Assembly (NCBI RefSeq): GCF_014643535.1
Contig: NZ_BMJQ01000014.1
Location: 1 to 64,000 of the forward strand
DNA from: Aliidongia dinghuensis
GTDB taxonomy: Bacteria; Pseudomonadota; Alphaproteobacteria; ATCC43930; CGMCC-115725
Reading direction: 5' to 3'
Length of the DNA stretch: 64,000 nucleotides
The notes below the pieces were generated by a model that was not told where the DNA came from, searched no databases, and saw only the letters and a list, made by a program, of their open reading frames with translations. How positions within the stretch are numbered: the stretch's first letter is position 1; every line of letters starts with the position of its first letter. This document shows, one piece after another, positions 8,371 through 16,054 of the stretch. A program made the position numbers and the translations under genes.

Positions 8371-9789
8371 ATGGATGCTGCCCACGCATCCCAGCCGGAG
8401 GGAATGATCCCCGACGGCTCCCGGCTTTGGAAGGTCGGCGTGATTTTCGCGGTCGCCCTGGGATTCGTCATGGCGATGCTCGATGTCACCGTGGTGAATG
8501 TCGCCCTGGGAGACATCCAGCGGGAATTCACGTCGCCGCTCTCGACGTTGGTGTGGATCATTGACGCCTATACGCTGACTTTCGCTTCGTTATTGCTGCT
8601 CGGCGGATCGCTCGCAGACCGGATCGGCGCGAAACGGACCTATATCAGCGGTCTTATGATATTTGTGCTTGCCTCAGCGGTGTGCGGGCTCGCCACGTCG
8701 GCAAGCATTCTCGTCGTCGCCCGGCTACTCCAGGGCGTCGGTGCAGCGTTCTTTCTGCCGAGTTCGCTGACGTTGTTGACGCAGTCCTTTCCGGACCCCG
8801 TCACGCGCACGAGGATGATCGGGGTCTATGGCGCATTTGTCGGTGCGGCGGCCGGCTCCGGCCCTTTCGTCGGCGGCCTTGTCGTCCACGAACTCGGATG
8901 GCGCAGCATTTTCTATCTGAACCTGCCTATCGGAGCCTTGGGCGTCATTCTGACCGCGATCCTGCTCCGGCCATCGAAACCCAAACCCCGCCCATTTGAT
9001 GTCGCGAGCCATCTGCTCCTGATGGGCGCGCTCTCCGGCGTCAGCTTCACGCTGATCGAGGGGCACTCCTTAGGCTGGTTTGCCTCGCGCACAATCGTAT
9101 TTTCTGTCCTCGTGGCGTTGGCTTCCATAACCCTGTTCGCCGTCCGGGAACGTTTGGCCTCGCATCCGGTCATTCCACACGCGCTCCTGCACAATCGGCG
9201 CTTCTGGACCTTCAACGCCACCGGGACGCTCATGTCCGCCGTGCTCTTCGGCGAAATCTTCGTCGTGACCCTTTTCCTAGAGAAGGCGCGCGGCGCCAGC
9301 GCGTTCATGGCGGGAATTCAGATGCTCCCGATCATGGGCGTTTTCGCCTTTGTCAATTACTATGCGGGCCGCATTTCATCGGTCTGGAGCAACCGGCGCA
9401 TCATGATCGTCGGTTACGGAACTGCAGCACTAGGTGCCGCATCGACGATATTGGTGGGTGGTGCGGCGCCTTACTGGCTGCTCGCCCTCACCCTCGGCAT
9501 TTGCAACCTGGGCCTCGGCTTCTCAGGTCCCGCAATGATGTCCAGCGTGATGCACGAGGCCGGGAGGGACCATGCGAACATCGGTTCAGCCACCCTCAGC
9601 GCGAACCGTCAGATCGGCGCCCTTTGCAGTGTCGCGCTCATGGGCCTCCTGCTCGACGTGATCCCCGACTGGGAGTCGAGTCTCCGGGCCGCCTTTACAG
9701 TCTTCGCATTCTGCATGGTGACCGCCGCCGTGTTGGTCCGGCAAGGGGTGACCGCAGCGAGACCAGCCATGCTGGGAGGCGAACCATAA
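8371..9789 (+). CDS. MFS drug efflux transporter, DHA2 (EmrB/QacA) type
   Basis: This 472-residue inner-membrane protein has about 14 hydrophobic segments, the LDVTVVNVAL motif in TM1 (residues 37-46) and motif A (GGSLADRIGAKRT). It is expected to be a proton-coupled exporter of drugs or organic compounds. The start at 8371 lies one base after the MBL hydrolase stop, so translation is probably coupled; longer frames run back through that gene. Together with the enzymes upstream it would remove a toxic compound or its products. Confidence 0.9.
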   Translation: MDAAHASQPEGMIPDGSRLWKVGVIFAVALGFVMAMLDVTVVNVALGDIQREFTSPLSTLVWIIDAYTLTFASLLLLGGSLADRIGAKRTYISGLMIFVLASAVCGLATSASILVVARLLQGVGAAFFLPSSLTLLTQSFPDPVTRTRMIGVYGAFVGAAAGSGPFVGGLVVHELGWRSIFYLNLPIGALGVILTAILLRPSKPKPRPFDVASHLLLMGALSGVSFTLIEGHSLGWFASRTIVFSVLVALASITLFAVRERLASHPVIPHALLHNRRFWTFNATGTLMSAVLFGEIFVVTLFLEKARGASAFMAGIQMLPIMGVFAFVNYYAGRISSVWSNRRIMIVGYGTAALGAASTILVGGAAPYWLLALTLGICNLGLGFSGPAMMSSVMHEAGRDHANIGSATLSANRQIGALCSVALMGLLLDVIPDWESSLRAAFTVFAFCMVTAAVLVRQGVTAARPAMLGGEP

Positions 9790-9818
9790 CCAAATTGTGT
9801 GAGGCGACGCGAAGGATT

Positions 9819-9836
9819 ATATAGCGGAAGATATAG
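9819..9836. promoter_or_regulatory. operator before the TetR gene (second copy of the 4815 site)
   Basis: ATATAGCGGAAGATATAG lies 20 bases before the TetR start and matches the 4815-4832 element at 14 of 18 positions, including TATAGCG and GATATAG. The following ACG is also shared. This supports autoregulation by the TetR protein. Confidence 0.6.
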
Positions 9837-9855
9837 AACGTGGGCTTTGACATCG

Positions 9856-10452
9856 ATGGGCCGTCCTCGCGAATTTGAAATCGACGACGCGATCGAGAAG
9901 GCGGCGGGCCTCTTTTGGCGGAATGGCTACGAGGGAACGTCGATCAGCGATCTGACGAAAGCGATCGGGATTACGCCGCCGAGCTTCTATTTTGCGTTCG
10001 GAAGCAAGGAAGGTTTGTTCAAAAAGATCATTGAACGGTATTTTGCCGAACAAAGTAAAATTGTTGAGGCTGCCTTTCGTGAGCCGACCCCGCGAGCCGT
10101 CGCGACGCATTTTCTCCACGCGTATGCCGACGTGCTTACGGACCCGCTTCACGCGCCGGGTTGCCTCGCGATGAACAGTTCGCTTCCGAGTGCGGCGGGC
10201 GATCCCCTCCGGAAATGGCTGGCTGAACTGCGTGAGCAGATTCGGAAGCGGTTCCGCGATCGATTCGCTGAAGCGCACGGCAGTGAGGATCTTCCAGCCG
10301 GGATGGACTCGGATGCCCTCGCTCGCCTGGTCCTGGTAATTGCGTGGGGCATGGCCGTCGAGGCCCAATCCGGAGCCACCCGTGAAGATTTGCGTCGAAC
10401 GATCGACCTTGCGCTGCCGGCGTGGCCCACCGCCGAACGTCTGAACGGCTAA
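9856..10452 (+). CDS. TetR/AcrR family regulator
   Basis: This 198-residue protein has an N-terminal TetR HTH (MGRPREFEIDDAIEKAAGLF, then YEGTSISDLTKAIGI) and a variable C-terminal ligand domain. The start at 9856 places the conserved GRPREF at the N-terminus; an upstream in-frame ATG would include the operator. The gene is last in the cupin-SDR-AKR-MBL-MFS run, 66 bases after the pump. It is the probable repressor of that operon, because the same inverted repeat lies before it and before the first gene. Ligand unknown. Confidence 0.9.
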   Translation: MGRPREFEIDDAIEKAAGLFWRNGYEGTSISDLTKAIGITPPSFYFAFGSKEGLFKKIIERYFAEQSKIVEAAFREPTPRAVATHFLHAYADVLTDPLHAPGCLAMNSSLPSAAGDPLRKWLAELREQIRKRFRDRFAEAHGSEDLPAGMDSDALARLVLVIAWGMAVEAQSGATREDLRRTIDLALPAWPTAERLNG

Positions 10453-10616
10453 TCGCAGATGGACCTGCCAGCCCGTCGTGTGGCGGCCTCTAACAATATC
10501 GAATTGCTTACGAGCCGGGTTTGCCATCAGCACAGGCTCGATGAACACATGTATCGCGCGCGGCGAAGGCGTATGGCGTCGCATTCGATCTCGCCGAGGC
10601 GCAAGGCACAAAGAGG

Positions 10617-10660
10617 CTTTTTACATCAGGAGAAATGACTTTTTACATCAGGAGAAATGA
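10617..10660 (+). repeat. 22-bp perfect tandem duplication containing a ribosome binding site
   Basis: Bases 10617-10638 and 10639-10660 are identical 22-mers containing ACATCAGGAGAAATGA. Each copy holds AGGAG and an ATG. Only the second copy sits at normal spacing (8 bases) from the real start at 10662. The ATG of the first copy (10635) is in frame and would add MTFYIRRNE, spoiling the signal peptide. Confidence 0.9.
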
Positions 10661-10661
10661 A

Positions 10662-11141
10662 ATGAAGACCCTGCTTGCTGGTATGATGCTGGCGATCTCG
10701 GTTGCTCCGACAATTGCGGCACCTTACCGAACGCCTGTTCCTGCGACCTTCGAAAGCAAAGGCGAGGATCGGCAGGCGATTGAAGGGCTGCTCGATAATT
10801 ACACCAAGGCAGTCTCCACCAAGGATCAAGCCCTGTTCGAGTCCCTGCTACTAGACAAGGCCATTCCCTTCACTGGCGTTCCACTTCTCGGAAAGAGTGG
10901 AGATCTCACCGTAAAAACTGCGAATTACGAGGACTTTCGGAAGGGGGTGTTCGAGGGAGAGCCCTTCACGCAGAATTTCGAAGACATCCATATCAAACAA
11001 GACGGGACGCTAGCTCAAGTCTCTCTGGTTTTCGTAAACACGACTTCTACCGATAAATCCTGGGGATGGAAGACAATGGAACTGGTTAAGGTAGGTGGGA
11101 AATGGAAGATAGCCGCAGAGTTTTTCACTGGTCACAATTAA
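10662..11141 (+). CDS. exported SnoaL/NTF2-like (DUF4440-type) protein
   Basis: This 159-residue protein has a clear Sec signal peptide (MKTLLAGMMLAISVAPTIAA) and an NTF2-like fold region. IEGLLDNYTKAVSTKDQALF near the start and WGWKTMELVKVGGKWKIAAE at the end are the typical first helix and last strands of SnoaL/DUF4440 proteins. It should be periplasmic. The gene is visibly richer in A+T than its neighbours, suggesting a separate origin. It stands alone between two TetR genes. Its function cannot be named. Confidence 0.8.
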   Translation: MKTLLAGMMLAISVAPTIAAPYRTPVPATFESKGEDRQAIEGLLDNYTKAVSTKDQALFESLLLDKAIPFTGVPLLGKSGDLTVKTANYEDFRKGVFEGEPFTQNFEDIHIKQDGTLAQVSLVFVNTTSTDKSWGWKTMELVKVGGKWKIAAEFFTGHN

Positions 11142-11218
11142 TGTATTGCGCGAGCTGCGTTTTTGAGCATGATCAAGAAAGCAGAAGTTACTCGCTCCGA
11201 CCTTCACGCCATCCAGTA

Positions 11219-11851
11219 TTAACTTTCTGGCAGCGCGTTCCCACGCCGCGGCAGGAGCACTAACTCGGCCGCTTCTTCGGCGTCTTTGAGGAGCGTCTTG
11301 CGTGGCGCGCCTAACTGCGCGTGCATTGTCAGACCGCGGGCAAGGTCGATAACCTGGCGCGCGCGCGTGGTGACAGGAAAGTCAGACGGGATTTCTCCCG
11401 CGCTGATCCCGTCGCGGAAGCGGCGTTCCACGAGCGCTACGCCGCCTGCGGCGGCGTCCTTCAGAAACTGCCTGACCTCAGCGTCGTCCACGAGCGGCGC
11501 GACGCACACCATCAGGCATCCTCGGACCGACCCTTCCTCGGTCGCGACTTCGACGGCGTGTCTCAGGAAGCCGGCGATCCCGTCGCGAAGAGCCGGCGGC
11601 GCAAAGAGGGCTTTTGCCGCGCCGGCGCCTTTTCGCTCTGCATAGGTCCGCAGGACGCGCAGGAAGAGCGTCCGCTTGTCTCCGAAGACGGAATACAGGC
11701 TTTGCCGCCCCACACCCATGCCAGCGATGAGATCATCGATCGCCACACCGTCGTAGCTTTTCGACCAAAAGATCCGCGTCGCTTTATCCAGCGCCTCGCT
11801 CTCGTCGAAGCTTCGGGGGCGCCCACGACCCCTGCTCGAATTTGTTAGCAT
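11219..11851 (-). CDS. TetR/AcrR family regulator
   Basis: This 210-residue protein has a TetR HTH near the N-terminus (GRGRPRSFDESEALDKATRI, then VAIDDLIAGMGVGRQSLYSV) and a C-terminal domain like those of the YcdC/AcuR-type repressors. The start at 11851 was preferred to 11878 because AAGGA lies upstream and only it gives a compact N-terminus. It is divergent from an SDR gene (11969). Copies of a TTAG-N6-GTCCAAAAAT element cover its start codon and the space between them, so it probably represses itself and the two SDR genes. Confidence 0.9.
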   Translation of the reverse strand: MLTNSSRGRGRPRSFDESEALDKATRIFWSKSYDGVAIDDLIAGMGVGRQSLYSVFGDKRTLFLRVLRTYAERKGAGAAKALFAPPALRDGIAGFLRHAVEVATEEGSVRGCLMVCVAPLVDDAEVRQFLKDAAAGGVALVERRFRDGISAGEIPSDFPVTTRARQVIDLARGLTMHAQLGAPRKTLLKDAEEAAELVLLPRRGNALPES

Positions 11852-11912
11852 CTGGTCCAAAAATCCTTGACCATGCATCCTGCCCGAATATATTAGGAGT
11901 CAGTCCAAAAAT
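11845..11912. promoter_or_regulatory. paired operator elements between TetR and SDR genes
   Basis: TTAGCATCTGGTCCAAAAAT (11845-11864) and TTAGGAGTCAGTCCAAAAAT (11893-11912) agree at TTAG and GTCCAAAAAT. The first overlaps the TetR start codon. A shorter match, GTCCAAAAT, lies at 12985-12993 before the next SDR. I infer binding sites for the adjacent TetR protein. Confidence 0.5.
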
Positions 11913-11968
11913 AGCAAGCCGGCTTGTGGCTTCACGGCTCGACCTTTCTCCCACGGTGGAACCAAAAT

Positions 11969-12943
11969 ATGAGACATTCAATCGCTCTGGTCACCGGCGC
12001 TACGTCCGGGCTCGGTTATGCCGCAGCTCGCTTGCTCGCCGACGGGGGATGGCAGGAGGTCATCGTAACCGGGCGCAGCCTGGCCAAGACCCAGGAAACC
12101 GCCGCCCAGCTCGCCGACGAGACCAAGAAACGGATCTTCACGCCGCTCGAGCTTGATCTGAACAGGGCCGCCAGCGCCAAGTCGGTGGCCGCCGAGTTGG
12201 TCAAACGCGGTCGGCCGATCGATTTCCTGCTGCTCAATGCGGGATTGGTTCCAACCAAGGAGCGCGTGATCACGGCGGAGGGCGTTGAAGCGTCCCAGGC
12301 CCCGCTTATCGGCCATCATGAACTGACCGTTGGGCTGCTCAACGCCAACCTGCTGAGCCCCGAGGCGCGGATTGTCATCACCGGCGCGGAGCCCGCTCGC
12401 GGGGGTGTGCCCATGTTCAAGTACACCGACCTGCCGGCGTTCGCAGCCCAATACTACGGGGGCGACCAGACCGCGGCTGCTGAAGCCCTCATTCGCAGCG
12501 GACCCAATGTGAAGTACTCGCCCAACACCGCCTATGCCGACGCGAAGCTCATGATCGCCTGGTGGGCCGAGGCGCTGGCGCGCCGGCTTCCGCCCGGTAT
12601 GGCCGTCTACGCTGTCTCGCCCGGTGCGTCGAACGCCACCAACGTCGCGCGAAACGCGGGCCCGTTGCTGAAGTATCTGATGATTCCGATCGTGAACCTC
12701 ATTCCCGGCATGAATCAGACGCCGGAGGTTGCGGCCAGTCGCTACATCCAGGCGGCGGGGTTCGGAACCGACGTCTCGGGGCGATTCTTCGCCTCGGCTA
12801 AAGGGAAGTTCTCAGGCCCGATGGAGCTGCAGCGCGAACCGCACCTTCACGTTCGCGCAAGCCAGGAAGCCGCCTGGCAGGCCGTCGTCAAGGTTTCCGG
12901 CGCCGACCTGTCTCACCCGGCATCTTTGAGCGCGGTGTCCTAA
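11969..12943 (+). CDS. SDR family oxidoreductase, extended form
   Basis: This 324-residue protein has a Rossmann cofactor motif TGATSGLG (9-16), LNAG (89-92) and the catalytic pair YADAK (Tyr189, Lys193). It is longer than classical SDRs and resembles the light-dependent protochlorophyllide reductase/retinol dehydrogenase-like branch. The chosen start at 11969 gives the cofactor motif its normal distance from the N-terminus; 15 extra upstream residues in frame look unrelated. It is divergent from the TetR gene and followed by a second SDR. Substrate unknown. Confidence 0.88.
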   Translation: MRHSIALVTGATSGLGYAAARLLADGGWQEVIVTGRSLAKTQETAAQLADETKKRIFTPLELDLNRAASAKSVAAELVKRGRPIDFLLLNAGLVPTKERVITAEGVEASQAPLIGHHELTVGLLNANLLSPEARIVITGAEPARGGVPMFKYTDLPAFAAQYYGGDQTAAAEALIRSGPNVKYSPNTAYADAKLMIAWWAEALARRLPPGMAVYAVSPGASNATNVARNAGPLLKYLMIPIVNLIPGMNQTPEVAASRYIQAAGFGTDVSGRFFASAKGKFSGPMELQREPHLHVRASQEAAWQAVVKVSGADLSHPASLSAVS

Positions 12944-12980
12944 CACCTGACCGCCGTCGCGTCGCAAAAATATCATCCGA

Positions 12981-12994
12981 AATTGTCCAAAATA
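12981..12994 (+). promoter_or_regulatory. third copy of the GTCCAAAAT element
   Basis: AATTGTCCAAAATA lies 34 bases before the SDR start at 13028 and matches the core of the elements at 11845 and 11893. It suggests that this SDR belongs to the same TetR regulon. Short, so only suggestive. Confidence 0.35.
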
Positions 12995-13027
12995 CCACAG
13001 GCGCAATGGCGTCCCAGGAGAATGTGA

Positions 13028-13774
13028 ATGGCACAGTATCAAGATAAGAAGGTGGTGATCCTTGGCGGCACCAGCGGCATGGGTCTCGCGACGGCGAAGA
13101 AGCTCCTTGATGGCGGCGCGCGCGTTCTGGTGACAGGCCGCTCGCAAGCCGGCCTGGACTCGGCGAAGCAGGAGCTTGGGGCTGACGCCCTCGTGGTTTC
13201 GAGCGACGCGCGATCGTTGACCGATATCGACGCCCTCGCCGCTCAGGTGAAAGCCAAGTTCGACACCATCGACCTGCTTTTCGTCAACGCGGGGTTCAGC
13301 ATCCCAACGCCGCTCTCGAACGTCACCGAGGCCATCTACGACGAGATGTTCAACCTCAACGCCAAGGGGCCGTTCTTCGCGGTCCAGAAGTTCGCGCCTC
13401 TCATTAACCGGGGCGGCTCCGTCGTCCTCACGACCTCGATCGCCAACGTCAAGGGACTGCCTGGGCAAGCCACCTATGGTGCTGCCAAGGCCGCGCTGCG
13501 ATCCTTGGCTCGGACGCTCGCAACCGAACTGCTCCCCCAAGACATCCGCGTCAACGCCGTGTCGCCCGGTCCCATCGACACGCCGATCCTCGACAAGGTG
13601 TTTACCGATAAAAACGTGGCCGCCCAGGTCCGGGAGAAGACGATCGGTATGATCCCGATGAAGCGCTTCGGGACCTCGGAGGAAATCGCGAAGGCCGTCG
13701 TCTTCCTCGCGTTCGACGCGACCTTCACGACCGGCCTTGAGATTCCAGTCGATGGGGGCTGGTCGCAACTCTAG
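13028..13774 (+). CDS. SDR family oxidoreductase
   Basis: This 248-residue classical SDR has GGTSGMG (13-19), NAG (87-89), Ser137, Tyr150 and Lys154, and ends in PVDGG. TGRS after the second strand suggests NADP(H). It is similar in size and layout to the SDR at 5615, so the island holds several diverged paralogues. CAGGAG precedes the ATG at good spacing. Immediately downstream is a fragment of yet another SDR. Confidence 0.9.
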   Translation: MAQYQDKKVVILGGTSGMGLATAKKLLDGGARVLVTGRSQAGLDSAKQELGADALVVSSDARSLTDIDALAAQVKAKFDTIDLLFVNAGFSIPTPLSNVTEAIYDEMFNLNAKGPFFAVQKFAPLINRGGSVVLTTSIANVKGLPGQATYGAAKAALRSLARTLATELLPQDIRVNAVSPGPIDTPILDKVFTDKNVAAQVREKTIGMIPMKRFGTSEEIAKAVVFLAFDATFTTGLEIPVDGGWSQL

Positions 13775-13801
13775 GGGGTCGGGTCATGGTTCCCCGCACT
13801 T

Positions 13802-13915
13802 TCTCTGGGGCAGCCAGAGGAGATCGCGGCGGCGGTCGCCTTCCTGCTCTCGGGGGACGCCAGCTTTATCACGGGTCAGACGTTGTTTGTCGACGGCGGC
13901 GGCTCCATCGGAAAG
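13802..13915 (+). pseudogene. C-terminal fragment of an SDR gene
   Basis: The translation from 13802 reads SLGQPEEIAAAVAFLLSGDA and continues through SFITGQTLFVDGGG, the standard end of a classical SDR (P-E-E-I, T-G-Q, V-D-G-G). No start, cofactor motif or catalytic Tyr precedes it; the complete SDR ends at 13774 with a different tail. The frame then runs on into unrelated sequence. It is a relic of a lost gene or of recombination between SDR genes. Confidence 0.75.
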
Positions 13916-13928
13916 GCGGCGATATTGA

Positions 13929-14115
13929 AGGGACCGCGCGGCGCAGGACGCCAATTCTGCGACCGCGAGCGCCCGAGATGGCACTGGCGCCGTCCGCTGG
14001 TTCGTCAGCCGCAATGCTGCATCGGCGACGACGGCTTCGAGGTACCATCAATGAGGAGCTTTCGATGACGGACACAGCAAGCGATTTGGCCCCACAGCAG
14101 GGGAAATTCGGCCGC
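13929..14115 (+). repeat. diverged direct repeat, copy 1
   Basis: This segment matches 14289-14480 over almost its whole length with many substitutions and short gaps. Shared blocks include CGTCAGCCGCAA, GCTGCATCGGCGA and AATGAGGAGCT before a small gene. Copy 1 follows the SDR fragment in direct orientation. Confidence 0.75.
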
Positions 14116-14418
14116 GTTCCCGTGACCGGCAGTGCCTTCGTGCAATCGCTGGCCACCTCCAGCTTAGACCTCACTTTCGATCGCATGGTTGGCCTCGCCT
14201 TCGCGGCCGCCTGTGCCTTCCTGAGAGCGCTGGAGCGGGTGAAGACGGGCATCACAGCCGCCGCCGTCGACAAACAACGTCTGGCCCGAAAGGGGCCGCG
14301 GCGCGGCATGGCAATTCTGCGCCCGCGAGAGCCTGAGATGGTGCCGGCGCTCGCGCTCATTCGTCAGCCGCAACGCTGCATCGGCGATGACGCCCCGGGG
14401 GCACAGCTTCACCAATGA
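14065..14418 (+). pseudogene. small gene, diverged and recombined copy
   Basis: The frame starts after AATGAGGAGCTTTCG with MTDTASDLAPQQGKFGR, closely like MTGTARDLVPKPGKFRS of the gene at 14429. Its SAFVQSLATSSLDLTFDR also matches WAFLQAMESTSFDYTLDR of that gene. After residue 60 it runs into the inverted SDR tip and copy 2 of the repeat, so the last half is not a real protein end. I regard it as a broken copy; expression of a short peptide cannot be excluded. Confidence 0.5.
14256..14288 (-). repeat. inverted copy of the SDR fragment tip
   Basis: These 33 bases are the reverse complement of 13872-13904 with one mismatch. On the minus strand they encode SGQTLFVDGGG, the SDR C-terminus. The pair could form a large stem and shows that this area was built by inversion plus duplication. 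Confidence 0.85.
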
Positions 14419-14480
14419 GGAGCTCTCGATGACAGGCACAGCACGCGATTTGGTCCCAAAGCCGGGGAAATTTCGGAGCG
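14289..14480 (+). repeat. diverged direct repeat, copy 2
   Basis: Second copy of 13929-14115. It likewise carries a ribosome binding site (AATGAGGAGCTCTCG) and start of a small gene, here the intact one at 14429. It begins exactly where the inverted SDR tip ends, just as copy 1 begins soon after the direct SDR tip. Confidence 0.75.
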
Positions 14481-14653
14481 CCCTCGCGGCCGCCTGGGCT
14501 TTCCTGCAGGCGATGGAATCCACCAGCTTCGACTATACGCTCGACCGCATCGAGCGCCTGGAGCGTGAGGTGGCACGACTGAAGGAGGAACTGCGCCAAA
14601 GCCGCGATCCGGGGGCCGGCGATGTCGCTAGCGCGGCTGCGCCCGACCGTTGA
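14429..14653 (+). CDS. small coiled-coil protein of unknown function
   Basis: This 74-residue protein has an N-terminal segment with ALAAAWAFLQAMEST and a heptad-like charged helix LDRIERLEREVARLKEEL. GAGGAG stands 6 bases before the ATG. A diverged copy lies 360 bases upstream. I do not recognise a family. The helix could pair with itself or with the membrane protein encoded just downstream, but that is only a suggestion from position. Confidence 0.6.
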   Translation: MTGTARDLVPKPGKFRSALAAAWAFLQAMESTSFDYTLDRIERLEREVARLKEELRQSRDPGAGDVASAAAPDR

Positions 14654-14669
14654 ACGCGGGGACCACACC

Positions 14670-15008
14670 ATGCCGGTAGTCCAGTTTATCACCGTCGCGC
14701 TTCCGGTCGCACTCGGCCTCGTGATGATCGGAACGGGCGGGGCCAACTTTGCCGGCCCTTCACTAGCCCGACAAAATTTCGCGCTCTGGGGCTATCCGGC
14801 CGGCTTTCACCGGGTGGCGGGCAGCGTTGGAGTAGTGATCGGATTGCTTCTGCTGATCCCGCTGACATCACGCGTTGGGGCGATCGCGAGTGCCATTTTC
14901 ATGTTCGCCGCCATTGCGACGCTCATCCGTAGTCGCGACTGGGGACACCTCCCGGCAGCCGCAATCCTGATGGCGGCGTCTGCCGCGGCGATAGCAATCC
15001 ACGGGTAG
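14670..15008 (+). CDS. DoxX-like small membrane protein
   Basis: This 112-residue protein has four hydrophobic segments and the layout of DoxX/DUF4267-like proteins (GLVMIGTGGANF, FHRVAGSVGVVIGLLL). DoxX-like proteins are inner-membrane proteins often found with redox or detoxification genes; their reactions are mostly unknown. The start at 14670 avoids overlap with the upstream gene and places the first membrane segment at the N-terminus. Confidence 0.7.
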   Translation: MPVVQFITVALPVALGLVMIGTGGANFAGPSLARQNFALWGYPAGFHRVAGSVGVVIGLLLLIPLTSRVGAIASAIFMFAAIATLIRSRDWGHLPAAAILMAASAAAIAIHG

Positions 15009-15081
15009 TCAGCCCCACTGCCTCGTTGCGCTGCATGAAGCGCTGCTGAGAGCACCGAAGTTGATGGAGAGAAGCCTTACA

Positions 15082-15756
15082 ATGCGGCGCTTCGACGAAA
15101 TCATCGACCTGGCGGCCGAGCGGCACGGCGGCCGAGACGCGCTCAAGCGGATGCTCTCTGAAACCCGGACCTTGGCGCCGCAGGACATCGCCAAGATTCC
15201 CGACGCTCGCATCCTCGCAGCGATGACGCGACGCGTATTCAGCGCGGGCTTTTCCTCGAAGGTCATCGACGCCAAGTGGCAGTCCTTCGAGTCCGCTTTC
15301 GAGCAGTTCGATCCTGCCCGTTGTGCATGGATGACCGAGGAGCGCTTCGACGAATTGCTCAAGGACAAGGATATCGTCAGGAACGGCGCGAAGATCAAAT
15401 CCGTGCAGGAAAACGGACGCTTCCTCGTGGAACTGGCCGAGAAGCACGGCACCGCCGCCCGGTTTCTGGCGGAATGGCCCGACGACGACTATGTCGGACT
15501 CCTCGATTTGTTGAAGAAGAAAGGGAGCCGGCTCGGCGGCGAAACAGGAATGCATTTCCTGCGCTCGATCGGCAAGCCGGCCTTCATCACGATGCCCGAT
15601 GTCGTGAAAGCGCTCATTCGCGAGCAGGTGGTCAGCAAGAGCCCCGGCGGAAAAGATGATTTTGCGAAAATACAAGCCGCCTTCAACTATTGGTCCGAGC
15701 AGTCCGGTCTCGATCTCACATCGATCAGCAGAACGCTCGCTATGAGCGTTGGCTGA
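15082..15756 (+). CDS. DNA-3-methyladenine glycosylase I-like protein
   Basis: This 224-residue all-helical protein matches the adenine glycosylase (TagI-like) family in length and in features such as FSSKVIDAKWQSFESAFEQF and IVRNGAKIKSVQENGRF. Such enzymes excise alkylated adenine from DNA. The Cys/His zinc site of classical Tag is not apparent, so activity is uncertain. The start at 15082 has AGAGAAG upstream at proper spacing. A repair enzyme fits an island dealing with reactive, possibly alkylating chemicals, but that link is inference. Confidence 0.75.
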   Translation: MRRFDEIIDLAAERHGGRDALKRMLSETRTLAPQDIAKIPDARILAAMTRRVFSAGFSSKVIDAKWQSFESAFEQFDPARCAWMTEERFDELLKDKDIVRNGAKIKSVQENGRFLVELAEKHGTAARFLAEWPDDDYVGLLDLLKKKGSRLGGETGMHFLRSIGKPAFITMPDVVKALIREQVVSKSPGGKDDFAKIQAAFNYWSEQSGLDLTSISRTLAMSVG

Positions 15757-16054
15757 GGAAGATTTCGAAACTCACATGAACGTAAAAACGCCGCCCTGCG
15801 AAGGTAGAGATCAGACGTTCGAACCGTGTCGATCTGACTGTCTCTGCCTAATCGTAGTGATCTGTACCAGTTCCAGCGTGATCGCGGAGACCGGCCGCTC
15901 AAGCACGTTTGTCGGTCTAGTTCGAGCCTAGCGAGGCAAATACCGGCTCACTGTTCATAGCTCTACGCCCAACTTCAGGGATTCTGCCCAACACCACCGG
16001 GTGCCAGGAGTTCATGGGACGGGCTGAGAGGAGCGATCGGGATCAGCTCGGAGT
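15757..16054. other. intergenic region without a recognisable gene
   Basis: About 300 bases between the glycosylase-like gene and a convergent TetR gene. Short frames here lack ribosome binding sites and family features. No clear terminator was found. Confidence 0.5.
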
